NCBI GenBank assembly: GCA_010015655.1
Contig: ML976715.1
Location: 1 to 64,000, forward strand
Source: Bimuria novae-zelandiae CBS 107.79
Lineage: Eukaryota; Ascomycota; Dothideomycetes; Pleosporales; Didymosphaeriaceae
Length of the DNA: 64,000 nt
Reading direction: 5' to 3'
The notes beneath the pieces were generated by a model. That model worked only from the letters and a program-made list of their open reading frames with translations, ran no database searches and was not told where the DNA came from. This document shows, piece by piece, positions 22,324 through 34,850 of the stretch. Position 1 is the first letter of the stretch, and every line of letters begins with the position of its first letter. Made by a program: the position numbers and the translations under genes.

Positions 22324-25320
22324 CAGAGCTGGCAACAAGCAAGTTAACTTAATAACTTAACTTAATTAACTTGATTATAGCAAGTTAATTAAGTTAATTA
22401 GGGAGGTAAAAGTTATTAAGTTAATTAAGCAAATCATGCCTGTTTAATTAACTTAATTAGCAGACTTAATAGGCCGCAATATAGGGGTAACTATAAGTTA
22501 TAGGCGTTAGGGGGATCCTGCGCGAGTAAATCTTAACTTAAGGCATATTAGACTTACCAGCGTTAGAGCCTAGCGCTGCCTAATATAGTATAGCGCTAAT
22601 TGTCTAATATCTCTACTACCTTAACTTACCTCTTACCCTCTACTAACGCCTTCCTTTATTAATATAGCGTCGCCTAATTGCTTAGAGGGCATAAACCGCA
22701 ACCTCTTTTAAGTTTTTAGCTAGTAGCTTAAAAGCGAGGCGTTACAAACCCTCCCTAAAAATGGCAGCACTAATATGGCCACTAACGCGCCGTTAGAGCT
22801 AGACGCTAACAAGAGCTCTGTAGGCAACGCGTAATTAGCTATTAATAGTAATATTAAAGATAATAATAATAATTACGATAGTATTAATTAGCAACGCTTG
22901 CTAGGTTATTATAAGCCGTCTTTCGCCCTAAAGCGCAGTTAAAAGAGCTAGGTTTGGCAATATAGGTATTGCCTTTAGCACTACAAACAACACCGCCTGT
23001 ATTAGCTCTACCGTTATTACTACCTCTATAAGTAACTAGATAGGTTTTACTAGGCTAATTAATTAATAATATTAATTGCGCGCTATCTCGCAGAGCGTAA
23101 AGCTAGGCACCACGTTAATAAGGGTAGCTAAAAGTCTACCTCTTACACGATAATAACGATATCGTCCTTTTAGTTATCCTTACTCGCCTATATCTACTAT
23201 AAAGGCCTTATAGTATTTTAAGGTATTACTAATCTTATTGCGTTAAGCTTTTCGCGCACGAGTTTCCTATAATTAGTGCTTAATTAGGTAGTAATAGATA
23301 ACTAGGCACTCTTAGTAATTAAGGGCGCAGCTTTTCGCCACATGTTATAATAGGCTAACCTATTAGCTAAGGCGGAGATGTAAAGATCTTATAACACCTT
23401 ACGAGCCTATATAATTATAGAGTACAAGTCTTATATACCTGCCGTTATTAATTATCTATAAGACGCGCGATTAGCTATCCACATTTTCTTTAATAATTAG
23501 ACGTTAATAGGCGGCAAACAGGCGCTAACGGGTATCTACGTCTACTATTTTAATAGCGACCGCAACCCTCGCAATTACGTATTAGGCCTGCCATCGCTAA
23601 TAGGCTAATATACAGGCGCTAATATTGCCGCCATTATTAACACTACGCTTAAAAGCTTTAAGATATCCGCTTGTAGCTTAGGTTACTTTATCCTTAATAA
23701 TACTACTAATAATAACGCTGCGATTAACGTCCTAGCTATTAAATATAACTTTAACGCTTGCTATCGGCGTCTGCGTTATACCTACTACATAATTAACCTT
23801 ATAGCCTAATAAATTATCTTTAGCAAAGATCGCAACGCCTTTAATAACGCGAACAAGTATCTCGACGATAAGACAGCGTTTCTTAAGGAGTAGCAATAGG
23901 CTGGCCTATTAGGCGTACTTATTAACGTTATTGCCTCTATCTTCACCCCTTAAGCTCGCCAGCTTCTTAAATAGTATTAGGTAACCTACAACGCCCAATT
24001 AGGTGGTGATAACAAGCTAAAGACATTAGAGATCGTTAAGCTAGTAAAGATAAAATAAAACTTTTATTATAACTATTTTACGCGCGTGCTCGAGCTCCAC
24101 GCACTCCTTAATAATTATATTAACTATAAGCTTATTAAGTATTATTACTGTAGCACCCGATAACGTAATAATATGCCTAATATTAAGTAACGTTAATTTA
24201 TTAAAGAAGATGGCCTTACTACTAAGGACTAGGCGACGATTATAGAGTACTAAAGGATCTTATAACTATTTAAAGAAGCCACTATTTATATAAAGGGCAG
24301 GGGCGTGGCTAGCACGTTAGGTGTAATATAGGAGGTCCTCCCTACGCTCTTATAGCTTGTCACTACCCTTAATAAGATACTCTTTTAATATAATAACGTT
24401 AACTTTAACGACGTTGATGCCCTAAAGGACCACATAAAAACTACCTATAATATAGCTTATATAAAGATCCTTAAGTACCTGCGCAAGCTAAAGGACGCCC
24501 TAGCATATTACGTGGCTTACTATCTCTACCCACACATAAAAGGCCTCATGGATAAGATATAGGCTATACCGCTTAATTACGACGAGGATCTTTATAAGGG
24601 GTGTCACACCTATAAAGGCTGGCTAGATAATTGCCACGTTAGCTTTTAACGCTTATAGTTAGAGTTTAAAGATGCCGTATCTCCTATTAGTACGCTAGAG
24701 CCTCTACTAAAGAAGGCACGTACTAGGCCATCTAGTAGCTAGTTAGACTTTGTGAGAGCCACCCTATAAGGTAACAACGCCCGCCTAGTCTTCCGCCGTA
24801 ATAAGTTCGAGCAATAAATAATTAAACTACTTATACTAGAAGACTCCCTATTTACGCGCAACCCGCTACTCTATTAAATAAGTAAGGCTAATAAGTATCC
24901 CGTCTTATCGCGCTTTGCTCTTAATATCCTTAGTATCCCCGCTGCTACTACCAATTGTGAAAGGACCTTCTTGGAGTTAGGTGATTTATTAGAGACGAGA
25001 TAGTTATGCATAAAGGTGGATCTTCTATTTGCGCTACAATTACTACGCAGCTAGAAGCGCCTTAGCTTAAAGCCTATAATAATAGTAAATAATTAACGTA
25101 CTAACGCTATTACCCCTAATAAGCTAGAGACTATCTACGAGATCTACGGCGGTTAATTACCCTTAATTAGCTTAGCAAAGTTATTAATTAAGTTAATTAA
25201 GTTAACAAATCGAGCTTAATTTACGCTATTAAGTCAATTAAGTTAAGCAAAAGCCACCATATCGGTTAATTAATTAAGCAATTTACCTTAACTTAATTGA
25301 CTTGCTTGTTGCCAGCTCTG
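22324..25320 (+). mobile_element. hAT transposon nested in element C
   Basis: A 2997-bp element flanked by perfect 8-bp duplications GATGCAGT (22316-22323 and 25321-25328), as expected for hAT elements. The terminal repeats begin CAGAGCTGGCAACAAGCAAG. Both subterminal regions are rich in TTAACTTAATTAAC-type repeats. The ends are little mutated but the interior is RIP-mutated. Confidence 0.95.
22700..25160 (+). pseudogene. hAT transposase, RIP-mutated
   Basis: Near 22945-23050 the frame reads SWVWQYRYCL...YKQHRLY..RYYYLYK, matching the BED-type zinc finger start of fungal hAT transposases with Cys/His positions changed by RIP. Toward the end (about 24890-25070) it reads KYPVLSRFALNILSIPAATTNCERTF, the hAT C-terminal dimerisation motif. 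Between them are fragments of the catalytic domain. Many TAA/TAG stops. Confidence 0.85.
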
Positions 25321-26208
25321 GATGCAGTAAAGCGCTAGAACACCTATTATAGCTAAGCAAGGCCTAGGCCGTCGTTGCTCCAGCTACTAGGTAATACTCT
25401 AAAGAAGGCTATATGTTCTCCCACCTTTATATCCTCTACCCAGGTGCTCTGAATATTCTGAGATTCAGCTAGATATATAAGGCCTAGAGGAAGAACAGAT
25501 CTATCCGCGCATACACATGCTATAAAGCTTACCTACTCATGATTACTATCCTGTAGCATCTACCTAAAGGGTTTCTTCTTAAATTAACGCTTACTAAAGA
25601 TTCTCTTCTATCTACTAATAGCTCTAATTATAAAGCCTTTTTTATCTATATTATATATGTGCGTAGGCTCTATTTTATAAAACTTAATTTTATCGCGTAG
25701 CGCGTTGTAGTACAGCTTATACTTATTACTAGAGTTAGCGATGTGGCGTTGCTGGTCTATAGATATAGTAAATTAAGACGTAAGCTTATTATTGTAATAA
25801 TTTAAGAAGCGCGATACCTAGCTCTTAAAGACCTAATACCTAGCGATATTTAAGGCGAAATCTTAAACTATCTCTCTTATAGGTGGGAGGTGTTCTTTTA
25901 TAAGCTTATCTATATACTTTACAAGCTTTGCCTCCTCCTATAGGCTAAGGTTCTAACGCGTTACTATATCCTCTTAGTAAAAACGCGTACTAAGCTCTAC
26001 TTTACGCGTTAAAGTTAAGCAAATAACGCTATGCTTTTAAGCTATTTTTATCTATAGGATTTCCTCTCTTAGAGGTATACTTTTTGCTTTTATAATTGCT
26101 TCGTTAATGCCTGTCATTGTTGTTGTGCTGTGTTGGGATGAAAAAGTGTCATGTGGATAGTGTTCCGCGCGTTGGCCGACGGCGCGCGTTGGGTGCACGG
26201 GCACGGTA

Positions 26209-28069
26209 ACGTGTTCGGCAAGCGAGTGGATCAGGCAAGCGAGCGGATCAGCCCCATCGCGCGTCGCGTACATCACTTACTCTTACTACCCACGATGTAT
26301 ATAATAAAAGCTGCAATGGTATCTATCTGGTTATTTGACGCCTAGGGCACGTACGGGCGTTATGCTCAGTTGAAGAGCACATGCTGCACTCGCGTAGTGT
26401 ACGCTTTTGCGGTTGTGTGTGAGGCGTACGTAACTCGGGCGGCACACCTTCAACATGGACTCGCTCCACCAACCCGCGGCTCTGTACAATATCCTGGCCA
26501 TCCTGAATAGACAAAATACCTTCCTGTGCCATAGTTCTACGGCGCCATACTTGTTTCCGTTTTTGACGAGTATTTTCAGCTCGAAGCGCGTTAACCTCAA
26601 CCTCAAGAATTGCCTTCTCGTACACCGCCTTCTCAAAGCCCTTTAGCAACTGCCCAAACGCGCGATCTGTTGGCGAATGGGATGCATCTGTACGAAGCCT
26701 GCGTTGCTCTTTGATATGGCCTGCCTGGGGTTTGATTTCAGGTAGCGTTCGAGGTGTTTTTGACTCCCACTCTAAGTCCTCTGTGGGCTGGGGACTAGGT
26801 GTTCGTACGATGGGGTTTAAGCCTTGAAGGACGCGTTCAGGGTCGTATGGAACAAGCCCTGTTGCCTGGAAACCACTCTGAATGTTTTTCGACGTTATAG
26901 CTGTCGTATGGGCTGTATAGTAGGCCTCTAGGAACTCGTCTTTTGTAATATGGTTTATGCCAAGCCTTATCTTCCCCTCTACCACTTTGCCATATGCGCT
27001 TTTAAGAGGGCTAAAGCAGCCCACATCAAGCGGTTGTAGTAGGTGAGACGAGTGGGCAGGTAGACAAAGCGTAACAATAGAGTTCTGTACGCAGAACTCC
27101 TCAAACCGGCCTGAGTGGTGGCTGCCATGCCCATCCATTATAAGAAGACGCTTTACGCCCTTTGTACGAGCCTTTGTGTGCTTATCAAAGTGCTGGATCC
27201 ATTCGTACCCAATCTTATCATCTGTCCAACCGTTCTCACTTACAGCAATCGCCCAATCGTGTGGTAGATTACTGTTGGCGTACCAAGTTGCTTGATGGAG
27301 TTTCGCAACAAGAATAACTAAGGGTGGAAGCGCCCAACCTTGAGCATTGATACCATGCACGATAGTAACCCATTCACGATTACCAGGTTGAATAGTCTTT
27401 TTACGACCCTTTCTCTCTGCCCTTGTAACAATTTTTGAGGTCGATATAACACCCATCTGAACGCCAGTCTCGTCAAAATTGTATGTGTCCTCATCGAGTA
27501 TCCCGTGCTTTACTTTCGTGTTTCGTACGAGGTCGAACCACTACTGGACAGTAATAGGATCCTCGCAAAGCGCGCGCTGATAGTCGTACTTGCGATTATA
27601 TGTTGTGCAAAGCGTGTCATTGCGTTTAATATAGTTTTTAACCCACTTCTGACCAACAACCGTGGGCTTTAGATCGCCTCGAGCCGAAAGGATAATATCT
27701 GCAATTTCTCGTACAGTACTGATTCGGGGAGGGAATCCTTGTGCGTCAAGATTAAGGATACGTTGAAGTAGGACTTCCTCTTCGGTAGGAGTTAGTTTGC
27801 GGGATGCTGGCCGAGTATCGCGTTGTGGAAGGACACCGTGGGCGCGTCTGTGTAAGGTAGTGTAAGGAACGTTGTACGAGCGAGATGCTGCTCGTAGAGA
27901 TTTAATTTGACCTGAATTGTACGCTTGAATAGCTAAAGAGAGCTTTCCTTCAAGTTTTGGTTGCTGAGAAGAATTCATGTTTTGTTATTGCTGTTAGAAG
28001 GTGCGCGTACGCGACGCGCAATGGGGCTGATCCGCTCGCCTGCCTGATCCACTCGCTTGCCGAACACGT
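26209..28069 (-). mobile_element. pogo/Fot1-like transposon D, nearly intact
   Basis: 1861 bp, with TA at 26207-26208 and 28070-28071. The terminal repeats read ACGTGTTCGGC, then AAGCGAGTGGATCAGGC and AAGCGAGCGGATCAGCC, and continue to the GCGACGCG region; the two ends are almost perfect copies. Its CA and TG content is normal, unlike every element around it, so it arrived after its neighbours had been mutated or has never been exposed to RIP. Confidence 0.96.
26323..27978 (-). pseudogene. pogo/Fot1 transposase of element D, one premature TAG
   Basis: One continuous 552-codon frame from ATG 27978 to the stop at 26323, broken only by a TAG at 27541-27543 after codon 145. The preceding codon is CAG and the following one TGG, so a CAG-to-TAG change in CA context explains the stop. 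Upstream are a psq-type HTH (residues about 9-50, KSLRAASRSYNVPYTTLHRR) and a CENP-B-type HTH (about 62-130). Downstream are NFDETGVQ (first Asp), LLIMDGHGSHHSGRF (second Asp) and LQPLDVGCFSPLKSAYG (third Asp), then a coiled stretch and a CCHC knuckle (CSMCSSTEHNARTC). All catalytic positions are preserved. Without suppression only the DNA-binding half would be made; translation could in principle restart at ATG 27456. Confidence 0.93.
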
Positions 28070-28071
28070 TA

Positions 28072-28983
28072 GCAAGAACAGGAGCTTATATAATATATTA
28101 AAAGACTTATAAAGAGACATACACCTCCTATAAGAGAGATAATACAGAACTTTGCCTCTATAATAGCAAAAGAGCTAGTTAGCGAGAGCTAAGTTACTTA
28201 TTTTATTAATAAATATAGTATTTATCTTATTTTATAATAAATATTTAGGATAGATAACAATCGCTAAAACGCTAATTTAGTAAATAAATATTAACTTTAT
28301 TTCTACTCTTTATATAATAAGATTAATTAATATCGCATAGATTCTTAATATATTTATAATATAAATAAAAAAGGCTACCTAATTAGTATTATTAGTATAT
28401 TAAGAGGATATTTAGCAGATAAATATAGTAGAAGAAGGATGTTAAGGTATTATTTTAAAATAGTAATCGTGCGTAGATTACGTTCCTAGTATATATTTAC
28501 TACTAAGCCTTATCTATAAGGCTGCTAACAAGGACATCTAATTAAGCTAAGTAAAGGATGTTAAGGTAAGAGAATATAAAGTCTTTATTACTTTACTATC
28601 CTTTAGCTAGATAAATAATAATATTAGGCTTCTCTAGATTAAATAGGTATTTAATCGCTATATAAAAGAGAAGACTTAATAATTATATTAACTTTTAATT
28701 ATAAATAGCTATAAATCTTATATTACTATAAAATTTATTAACTACTATAATTAGAATAGGATCTTACTTTCTACCTTGCCTCTTTATTTAACTTATACGC
28801 CTTAGCTACTTAATGTTATAATATTTAAGTCTCTATTAATAGCCTACTTATTAGAGCTATTATAATATCTTTATAAAAACTAGACCCTAGCTTTTATTAC
28901 TAAAAGCAACTTATTCTTTTTATTTTAAAATATATAAACACTTTTTTTTTAAATTAATTATCTTTAGCACTTTTAGAGTAATA
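28072..28983 (+). pseudogene. transposase of element A, middle part
   Basis: This heavily RIP-mutated stretch aligns colinearly with E from about 18815 to 19735: ELIxYIKRLIKRHTPPIREI and later INTYNxNRILL-type and THALxLLNVIIFKSLLIAYL. It ends at the Ty3 insertion at 28984; the last ~200 bp of the element resume at 36480 (PNLNFILNRFTYN-like) and run to the right terminal repeat. Confidence 0.85.
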
Positions 28984-29144
28984 TGTAAGGGGCTGGGTGC
29001 TTAAGGAGCCAAAGGTGCCAGAAGAATACTTATAAATTCGATAAAGAGTCTAAAGTTAAGCTTTGGGCGTTAAACTTATATATCTAGGGTTCGCATAACT
29101 AAGGGTTAAGGATCTAAGGCAATAACTAGGCATAGCCTATTATA
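28984..29144 (-). repeat. 3' LTR (161 bp) of the nested Ty3 element
   Basis: TGTAAGGGGCTGGGTGC to CCTATTATA; aligned end to end with 36314-36474. Differences between the copies are mostly C/T or G/A, as expected from RIP. Confidence 0.92.
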
Positions 29145-29689
29145 TACCTTCCTTCCCTTTGTTAAGGGTAAAAAAATCTCCGCGTTTTATCTTATTTATA
29201 TAGCTTTGCGATTATTTTATTATCTATTTATAATCTTTTTACTATTATAAACCTCTTACTAGTTCTATTCTCGCGTATTTAATTTTATATCCTTACTATA
29301 AGTAAATACTATAGCGGTGTGTTCGCGCTAGTGCGTTTACTTATTATTATATATATAAAATTATTTCTTACTTAGCTTCTAGACTTTACTCTTTTAAGCT
29401 CTCTCTTTTTTTAGCTTAACTTCGTGTGCTGTAACGTCTCGCTTTTAATCTAGTCTTCCTTAACTTTATAACCTAATTCCCCTTACTATTTTAATAAGAT
29501 AGCTAGCCCTTTACGTAATAGCTACGTAATAAGGACGCTTAAGCGTTAGAGGCGTGCTACTAACTTTAATAATAAAATAAAGAAAGGCCTATCTTTATTA
29601 TAGTTACCTAACTACTAGCTTAAGAAGACTAAGCTCTTTTAAAATAAAGCTATTATTTTTAACGCTAGCGTAATCCTTTTTAGCTAGCT

Positions 29690-30690
29690 TACTAAGAAGT
29701 TTAGTCCTTTTAAAGCTTGTGGAGTAAGTTCTAGACCCTTTTTTACGCTTTTTTTACTTCTTCCCTACCTTCTAACTTACTTCTTTACTTTTCTAACCTT
29801 CTTCCTAGTTCTTTATTAGCCTAGGTGTGCGCACTTACTAACTTAACAAGCTTAGCTTCTAGGGTCTAATCTTACTACGCGCGATAATCGAGCGCTAGTA
29901 TATTAATTATATTACTTATAAACGTGTTTATTAGTAGGTGCTAGTAGGTAAAATAGTATCCTATAAGGAGTGCTACACCTATAAGCTTACTAGCTACACT
30001 AGACAAGTATGCTTTAGTCTAACTTATTCTAGATAACTTTAGGGTGTACTCTACTAACTCCTTCCCCTACCTAGATTTAGCCTGCCCTTAATAAAGTTAG
30101 CCACGAAGAGTTTGCTAATATTATAATTATTAGTATAAGCTACCTTATAAATAAGGTTTTAAAGAGTAACTAGGAATAAAAGGCCTTTTTTACTAATCTT
30201 AACACGTTCTATTCTGCTTATAAGGTTGTTATTATTAATTACTATACCTCCTTTAAGAGTAAGACTACTACTACTTTAGGCCCTATTACTTTTTCCTTTA
30301 AGGCTATTTAGCTCTTAGAGCGTATTACTGTTACGGTTAAAAAGACTTCTAACCTTCTTTAAATTTATACTACTAACTTTAAAGTATTTTATTAAAATAT
30401 AAGAACCCTTTTGTAAGTTCCTTTTAAATAATAAAGCTATTTTCTAAGGCTAATATTATATAGCTTTTTAGTAAGTTTATAGTAGTAGACAAGGGCATCG
30501 TGATAGATAGTTTCTAAATAATAGATAATATCCTCGCGGGAGCTAATATGCCTACTTAAGCCTACTAAGGCTTACGCTAGTGGCTTTAGGCTGTTATAAT
30601 TAAGGAGCGCCTAAGTAAGGAGGATAATAGCTTTTTTAACCCTAGTAGTATATTAAAGGGCAGAGAAGTGGACCTAAACGTTATTAAGAA
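29690..30690 (+). pseudogene. antisense ORF in the nested Ty3 element, broken
   Basis: This frame runs opposite to pol, in the 1.9 kb between chromodomain and 3' LTR. Readable parts are KVVIINYYTSFKSKTTTT and TFSFKAIxLLERITVTVKKT, then DNILAGANMPTxAYxGLRxW and ERLSKEDNSFFNPSSILKGR (about 30520-30680). All interruptions are TAA or TAG where Gln or Trp codons would fit, so a long reading frame existed before RIP. I do not recognise the protein, and it does not obviously match the antisense frames of the other two chromoviruses here. Confidence 0.55.
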
Positions 30691-31049
30691 AGGTTTTACT
30701 ATTTTTTTAGTAGTTAAAAATACCTTTTTTCCTAGTTTTTTTCTCCTTCTTACTTTAGTTTACTTTTAAAGCTTACTTCCTTTATAAGGGTTATCTCTTA
30801 CTACTATAAGAATTATTTAGTCCCCTTATTATCCTTAGTAGTTTTAAAGGTTTTTTAAATTACTTTTTTAGGATTTCTTCTTAACTTCCTTCCCTAATAC
30901 TTAACTTTATTCCTTAATAATATTATTCTTACCCTTATCTTAGATATCTTTATCTAGCTAAATTTTTTGGCTTAGCAAGGCAGGCATCGTAGAGCCTCCT
31001 TTAGGCCTTAATAAAAGCTAATTTAGGGGATATCGCGATAGAATCCTAT

Positions 31050-34000
31050 TAAGAGTTTTCTATTATAATTTTAATATAGCTTAGTAAACTTCTCTTAATA
31101 GTCTAACGTAGTAGCTTAGTTAAGGTTCCTATAAGGTTCTTAAGTTCTTTAAGAGTAGTTTTCTTACTATACTAAGTATTCTACTCTCTTACCTCTGCAG
31201 GACTAGTATTCTTTATATATATTAATTATACTATACTTCTCTTCCCCCTCTTTTATTATAATTGCTTCAGGCTGGGCGTTATTAGTGGTTTAGCTAGGAA
31301 GAGGGTTTAATAAGGCTAACTTTAGCCTATCTACGTAGAACCTTAGGTGCATGTTTAGCAAGACGTCTAGTTTTACTACGTAAGAGTTTATTACTTTTTT
31401 TATAGTAAACTTTTTTTACTTCTAGTTAAGCTTCTTACTTAAATATTAGTTTTAGAGGTAGTTCTTATACTTTAACTATACCCTATTTCCTTTCTTTAAA
31501 ATTAGAGCATGTTTACGTAGACGGTTCGCCAGGCGCTTTTATTCTTATTAGGCTATTATTATTTTTACCTAGGTAAAGTTAAAAATCTTTTTAAACTTTT
31601 TTATTATTACCTTTGTGGCCTTCTTTACGTTAGTTCTAAGCTTTAAGGCTAATCTCCGTACCCTAAAGTTCTTAACTAGTTTAACGTTCTAGCTATAGGA
31701 TAAGAAAAATAAGCTAACTCTTATTAATATAGCTTCTCGCCCTTTAATAGCTATCTAGGCTATAGGAAGCCACTTTATCTAATTATCTTATTATTAGTTA
31801 TAGTACGCCTAGAGGTAGGCTTTAAGAATAAAGTTTATTCGTTCTATTTACTTATCCGTCTCTAGGTGCTTTACTATAGATAGTCTTTAGTTAATACCTA
31901 CTTATTTATAGAGTGTAGTCTAAAATTTGCTTACGAATTGTCCCCCGCAGTCTAATATAATAGAGGAGGGGAAGAAGTAGTCTACTACCTAGTATTAAAA
32001 AATCGCTATTATAACTGTAGGTATATTAAAATTTAAGAGGCTAATAAACTTAGGGTCCTTACTAAGTCTATTTATAATTACTATAATATTCGTGTAGCTA
32101 TTACTCTTAGGTAAGGTAGTAATAAAGTCTATTATAATATCCTTCTATCCTTACTTAGGTAGTAGTAAGGGCTTTAGTAGGCCCTATTTTACTTCTCTTT
32201 ATAGTTTAGTTCTTCTATAAATATTATAGTTCTTAATATACTGCCTTACTTAGTTAGCTATCCTTAGGAAGAAGTAGACTTAAGTAAAAATTTTATAAAT
32301 ATTTTTTTATTTTAAGTATCTTAAAGCTAGGGAACTATGCGCGACTACTATTAGCTTTATTTATAAAAGTTCTAATTTTAGTATTTATTATCTTAACTTA
32401 TAGAGTAGGTACTCTTAATTATCTATACTATATTCTAAGATACTAATAAATAACTTCTACCTAGGTTTAAACTTCCTAAGCCCGTTCTTAATATAGGCCT
32501 TTATTTTACTATACGCACTATCTTTATCGCGTTCTACCTCTTACTATATAGTGCTAAAGTCTAGTTCGCGTCGCTTGGCAGGGCTATTACCTCCTTAAAG
32601 GGTTAATATAGGTAGTTTAGGACGTGTTAGGTAAGCGAGCACTAAGTCTTTATTTACTTTAATATAGTTAGATTCCTCTATAGTAGTAGGTATTTAGGGG
32701 ATAAAAGACTTTAAGCTATTTCTCTTAGTAGTCTTTTAAAAAAGTGTAAAGTGCCTTAACTTTAATCTATTATCTTTACTATTCTTTAGTAGGTTTTAGT
32801 CCCTTTAAGAAGGGGCGTTTGCCCTAGAATTTACTAACCCTAGTCTATATATAAATATTATATTAATATAGCTAAGTGTGTCTGCCTACCGAACGTGTTG
32901 TTTGTCTAATCTTTATTTAGTAGTGAAATACGTAAGGTTCTTATAATTAGTGTAGACCGTAAGGTACTTTACTACTTAACATATATAGTCCTATTTATCT
33001 ACGTATTTAATAACTATAAATATCTCTTTATCGTAGATAGCGTAGTTATATTCTGCCAGGCTATTCTTCGCTAAGAAGTAAGCCACTAGGCGTAGAATCT
33101 TATTATTATTGTACTAGGAGAAGTATCTCCTAATTAACTAGCTAAAGGCGTCTACTTCTAGTACTAATTTTTATTTAGGGTTAAAATAGGCTAGCGCGGG
33201 GTCCGTACAGAACACTATCTTTAGGAAGTTAAATACGCACTACTACTTTTATCCCTAGATAAATTCTGCTCCTTTACTAGTAAGCTTTATAAGGGGGCTT
33301 ACTATGCTAGAGAAGTCTTATATAAATCTTTAATAAAAGTTTATAAAACCTATAAAGCTCTAGACTTCCTTTACTAAAGTTAGTAGCTTTTATTCTTAAA
33401 TTACTTAAACTTTATCTAGGTCTATGCTTACTCCCTTATTAACTTTTATAATAAATTTAAGGTACTTAGTCTTTTTAATGTAGAACTTAAATTTTTTAAT
33501 ATCTAAGTGCAGTCCTGCGGCCCTTAACTTTTAAATTATAGTACGTACTTTCTCTTCGTGGTCTTTTTAGCTGCTACTAGAGAAGGTAAAAACGTTATTT
33601 ATATACGCTAAGTAGTAGTTATTAAGGTGCTCTTTTAGCATCTAGTTAATATGCTACTAAAACGTACTTAGCGCGTTAGCTAGGCTAAAAGGAACTACTA
33701 GCTACTTATAAAAACTAAATTAGGTTTTAAACGCCGTCTTCTATTCCTTACCTTTTACTATCTAAAGCTTATAGAAGGCTTAGATTATATTAAGTTTATT
33801 AAACTATTTAGCCTTCGCGAGGAGCTAAAGGGTCTTGCTAATTAATAGTAAAAGGTACTAGTCTTTTTTTAAAATAGTATTTAAGGCTTAATAATTAACG
33901 CAGAACCGTAGTTCTCCGCTAGGTTTTTTAGTAAATAATACTAGGGTGATAGCGCTAGACTTACTTACTTAAATAAAACCTTTATTTAAGTATTTAGTAA

Positions 34001-34850
34001 GCTCTTTTTAAAGGACGAGCAACTCTTCGCGAGATATATTAAATAAAAGGCTATAAGGGATCTTTAGGGTCTTACTATCTTTTTTTACGAGAGGGATAAA
34101 AAGATCTACTCTAGGTCTATAGTGCGGGGGGAGCTTATTAGCTTGTTCCCTATAGAAGATACGCTATAAGTCCTTAAAAGCTTTAAGTAGTAACTTTTAT
34201 AAGTTTACCTTTAGCTTACGGGTTAACGCCTTCTATATATCTTTTATTAATATAGAAAATACCTTATCCCCGTTTCCTAGGCGTTAATTACGCTAACTTA
34301 GGGCTATAAAGGCTATAGCTAATACCCCTTAAAGCTTTATTAATAGTTTCTTATCTTCTTAGTTATAAATGCGGGTGCCCGAACTTCTAATCTAAATTAA
34401 TTTCTTTACTAGGGCTAGTTTAACCCTATTCTTCTTTATTTAGGTTAGGCTAAGGATTAGGTTATACAACCCGTCGTTAGGTAAGATATATAGCTATATT
34501 AGTTCTATATAGCTATTAATATTTACTTTTAGTTAAACTACTTTACGTACAAAGAGTCGCATGCCTCTAATACTAATAACCTTTTATAAATAGGGTAGGT
34601 TCTTGCGCTATAGGTAGGCTTTTATTATAAGTTTTTTTAATATAAATTTAAAGGTTAAATAACTTAAATTAATTATTATCGATGTAAATATAATGTTATT
34701 AATAAGCAAGTGTACTATTACTAGTATTAAGTCTAGCTATAGCTTTTAAAAGTTATTAAAACTTATTTTTTACCCTTTTCTTACTTTTGCTTCCTAGCGG
34801 CGACTATTACTAAAAGGACCTAGTTTTCTAAATTAGTAGAGACTATATTA
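31050..34850 (-). pseudogene. Ty3/gypsy pol (PR-RT-RH-IN-chromodomain), RIP-mutated
   Basis: Reading on the minus strand: the reverse transcriptase begins near 34080 (ELTKYLNKGFI, then VLFTKKPSGELRFCVNY), with the catalytic box near 33600 seen as YINN (YxDD changed by RIP). RNase H is near 33060-33000 (VAYFLAKNSLAEYNYAIYDK). The integrase ends near 31700 with WLPIAxIAIKGREA. A chromodomain at about 31260-31100 reads KYSIINIYKEY...GKRVEYLV..ENY. Stops are abundant. Confidence 0.85.

Larger units (their letters stand above)
21700..26115 (-). pseudogene. pogo/Fot1 transposase of element C, split by hAT and RIP-mutated
   Basis: Reading from 26115 leftward: MTGINEAIIKAKSIPLREEI, then a CENP-B-like HTH part (EEAKLVKYIDKLIKEHLPP), YNIDKKGFIIRAIS (first Asp) and CVCADRSVLPLGLIYLAE up to the hAT insertion at 25320. 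Beyond 22315 it continues with LLVDGYRS-type and THTLxPLNIVMFKPLSIAYL (third-Asp region, where Asp appears as Asn), then a Lys/Arg-rich tail. It is clearly a homologue of the E transposase. RIP stops are frequent. Confidence 0.8.
21068..26206 (-). mobile_element. pogo/Fot1-like transposon C, with a hAT element inside
   Basis: The terminal repeats read CCGTGCCCGTG followed by CACCCAACGCGCGCCGT and TGGCCAACGCGCGGAAT, so CAACGCGCG recurs with a 17-bp period. TA lies on both sides (21066-21067 and 26207-26208), each shared with the neighbouring element. Removing the hAT insertion (2997 bp plus 8 bp) leaves about 2.13 kb, like E. The transposase is on the minus strand. Confidence 0.92.

Noticed and set aside
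22324..25320. hAT element read as part of the pogo transposon C
   Set aside because: Perfect 8-bp duplications and its own terminal repeats show an independent insertion.
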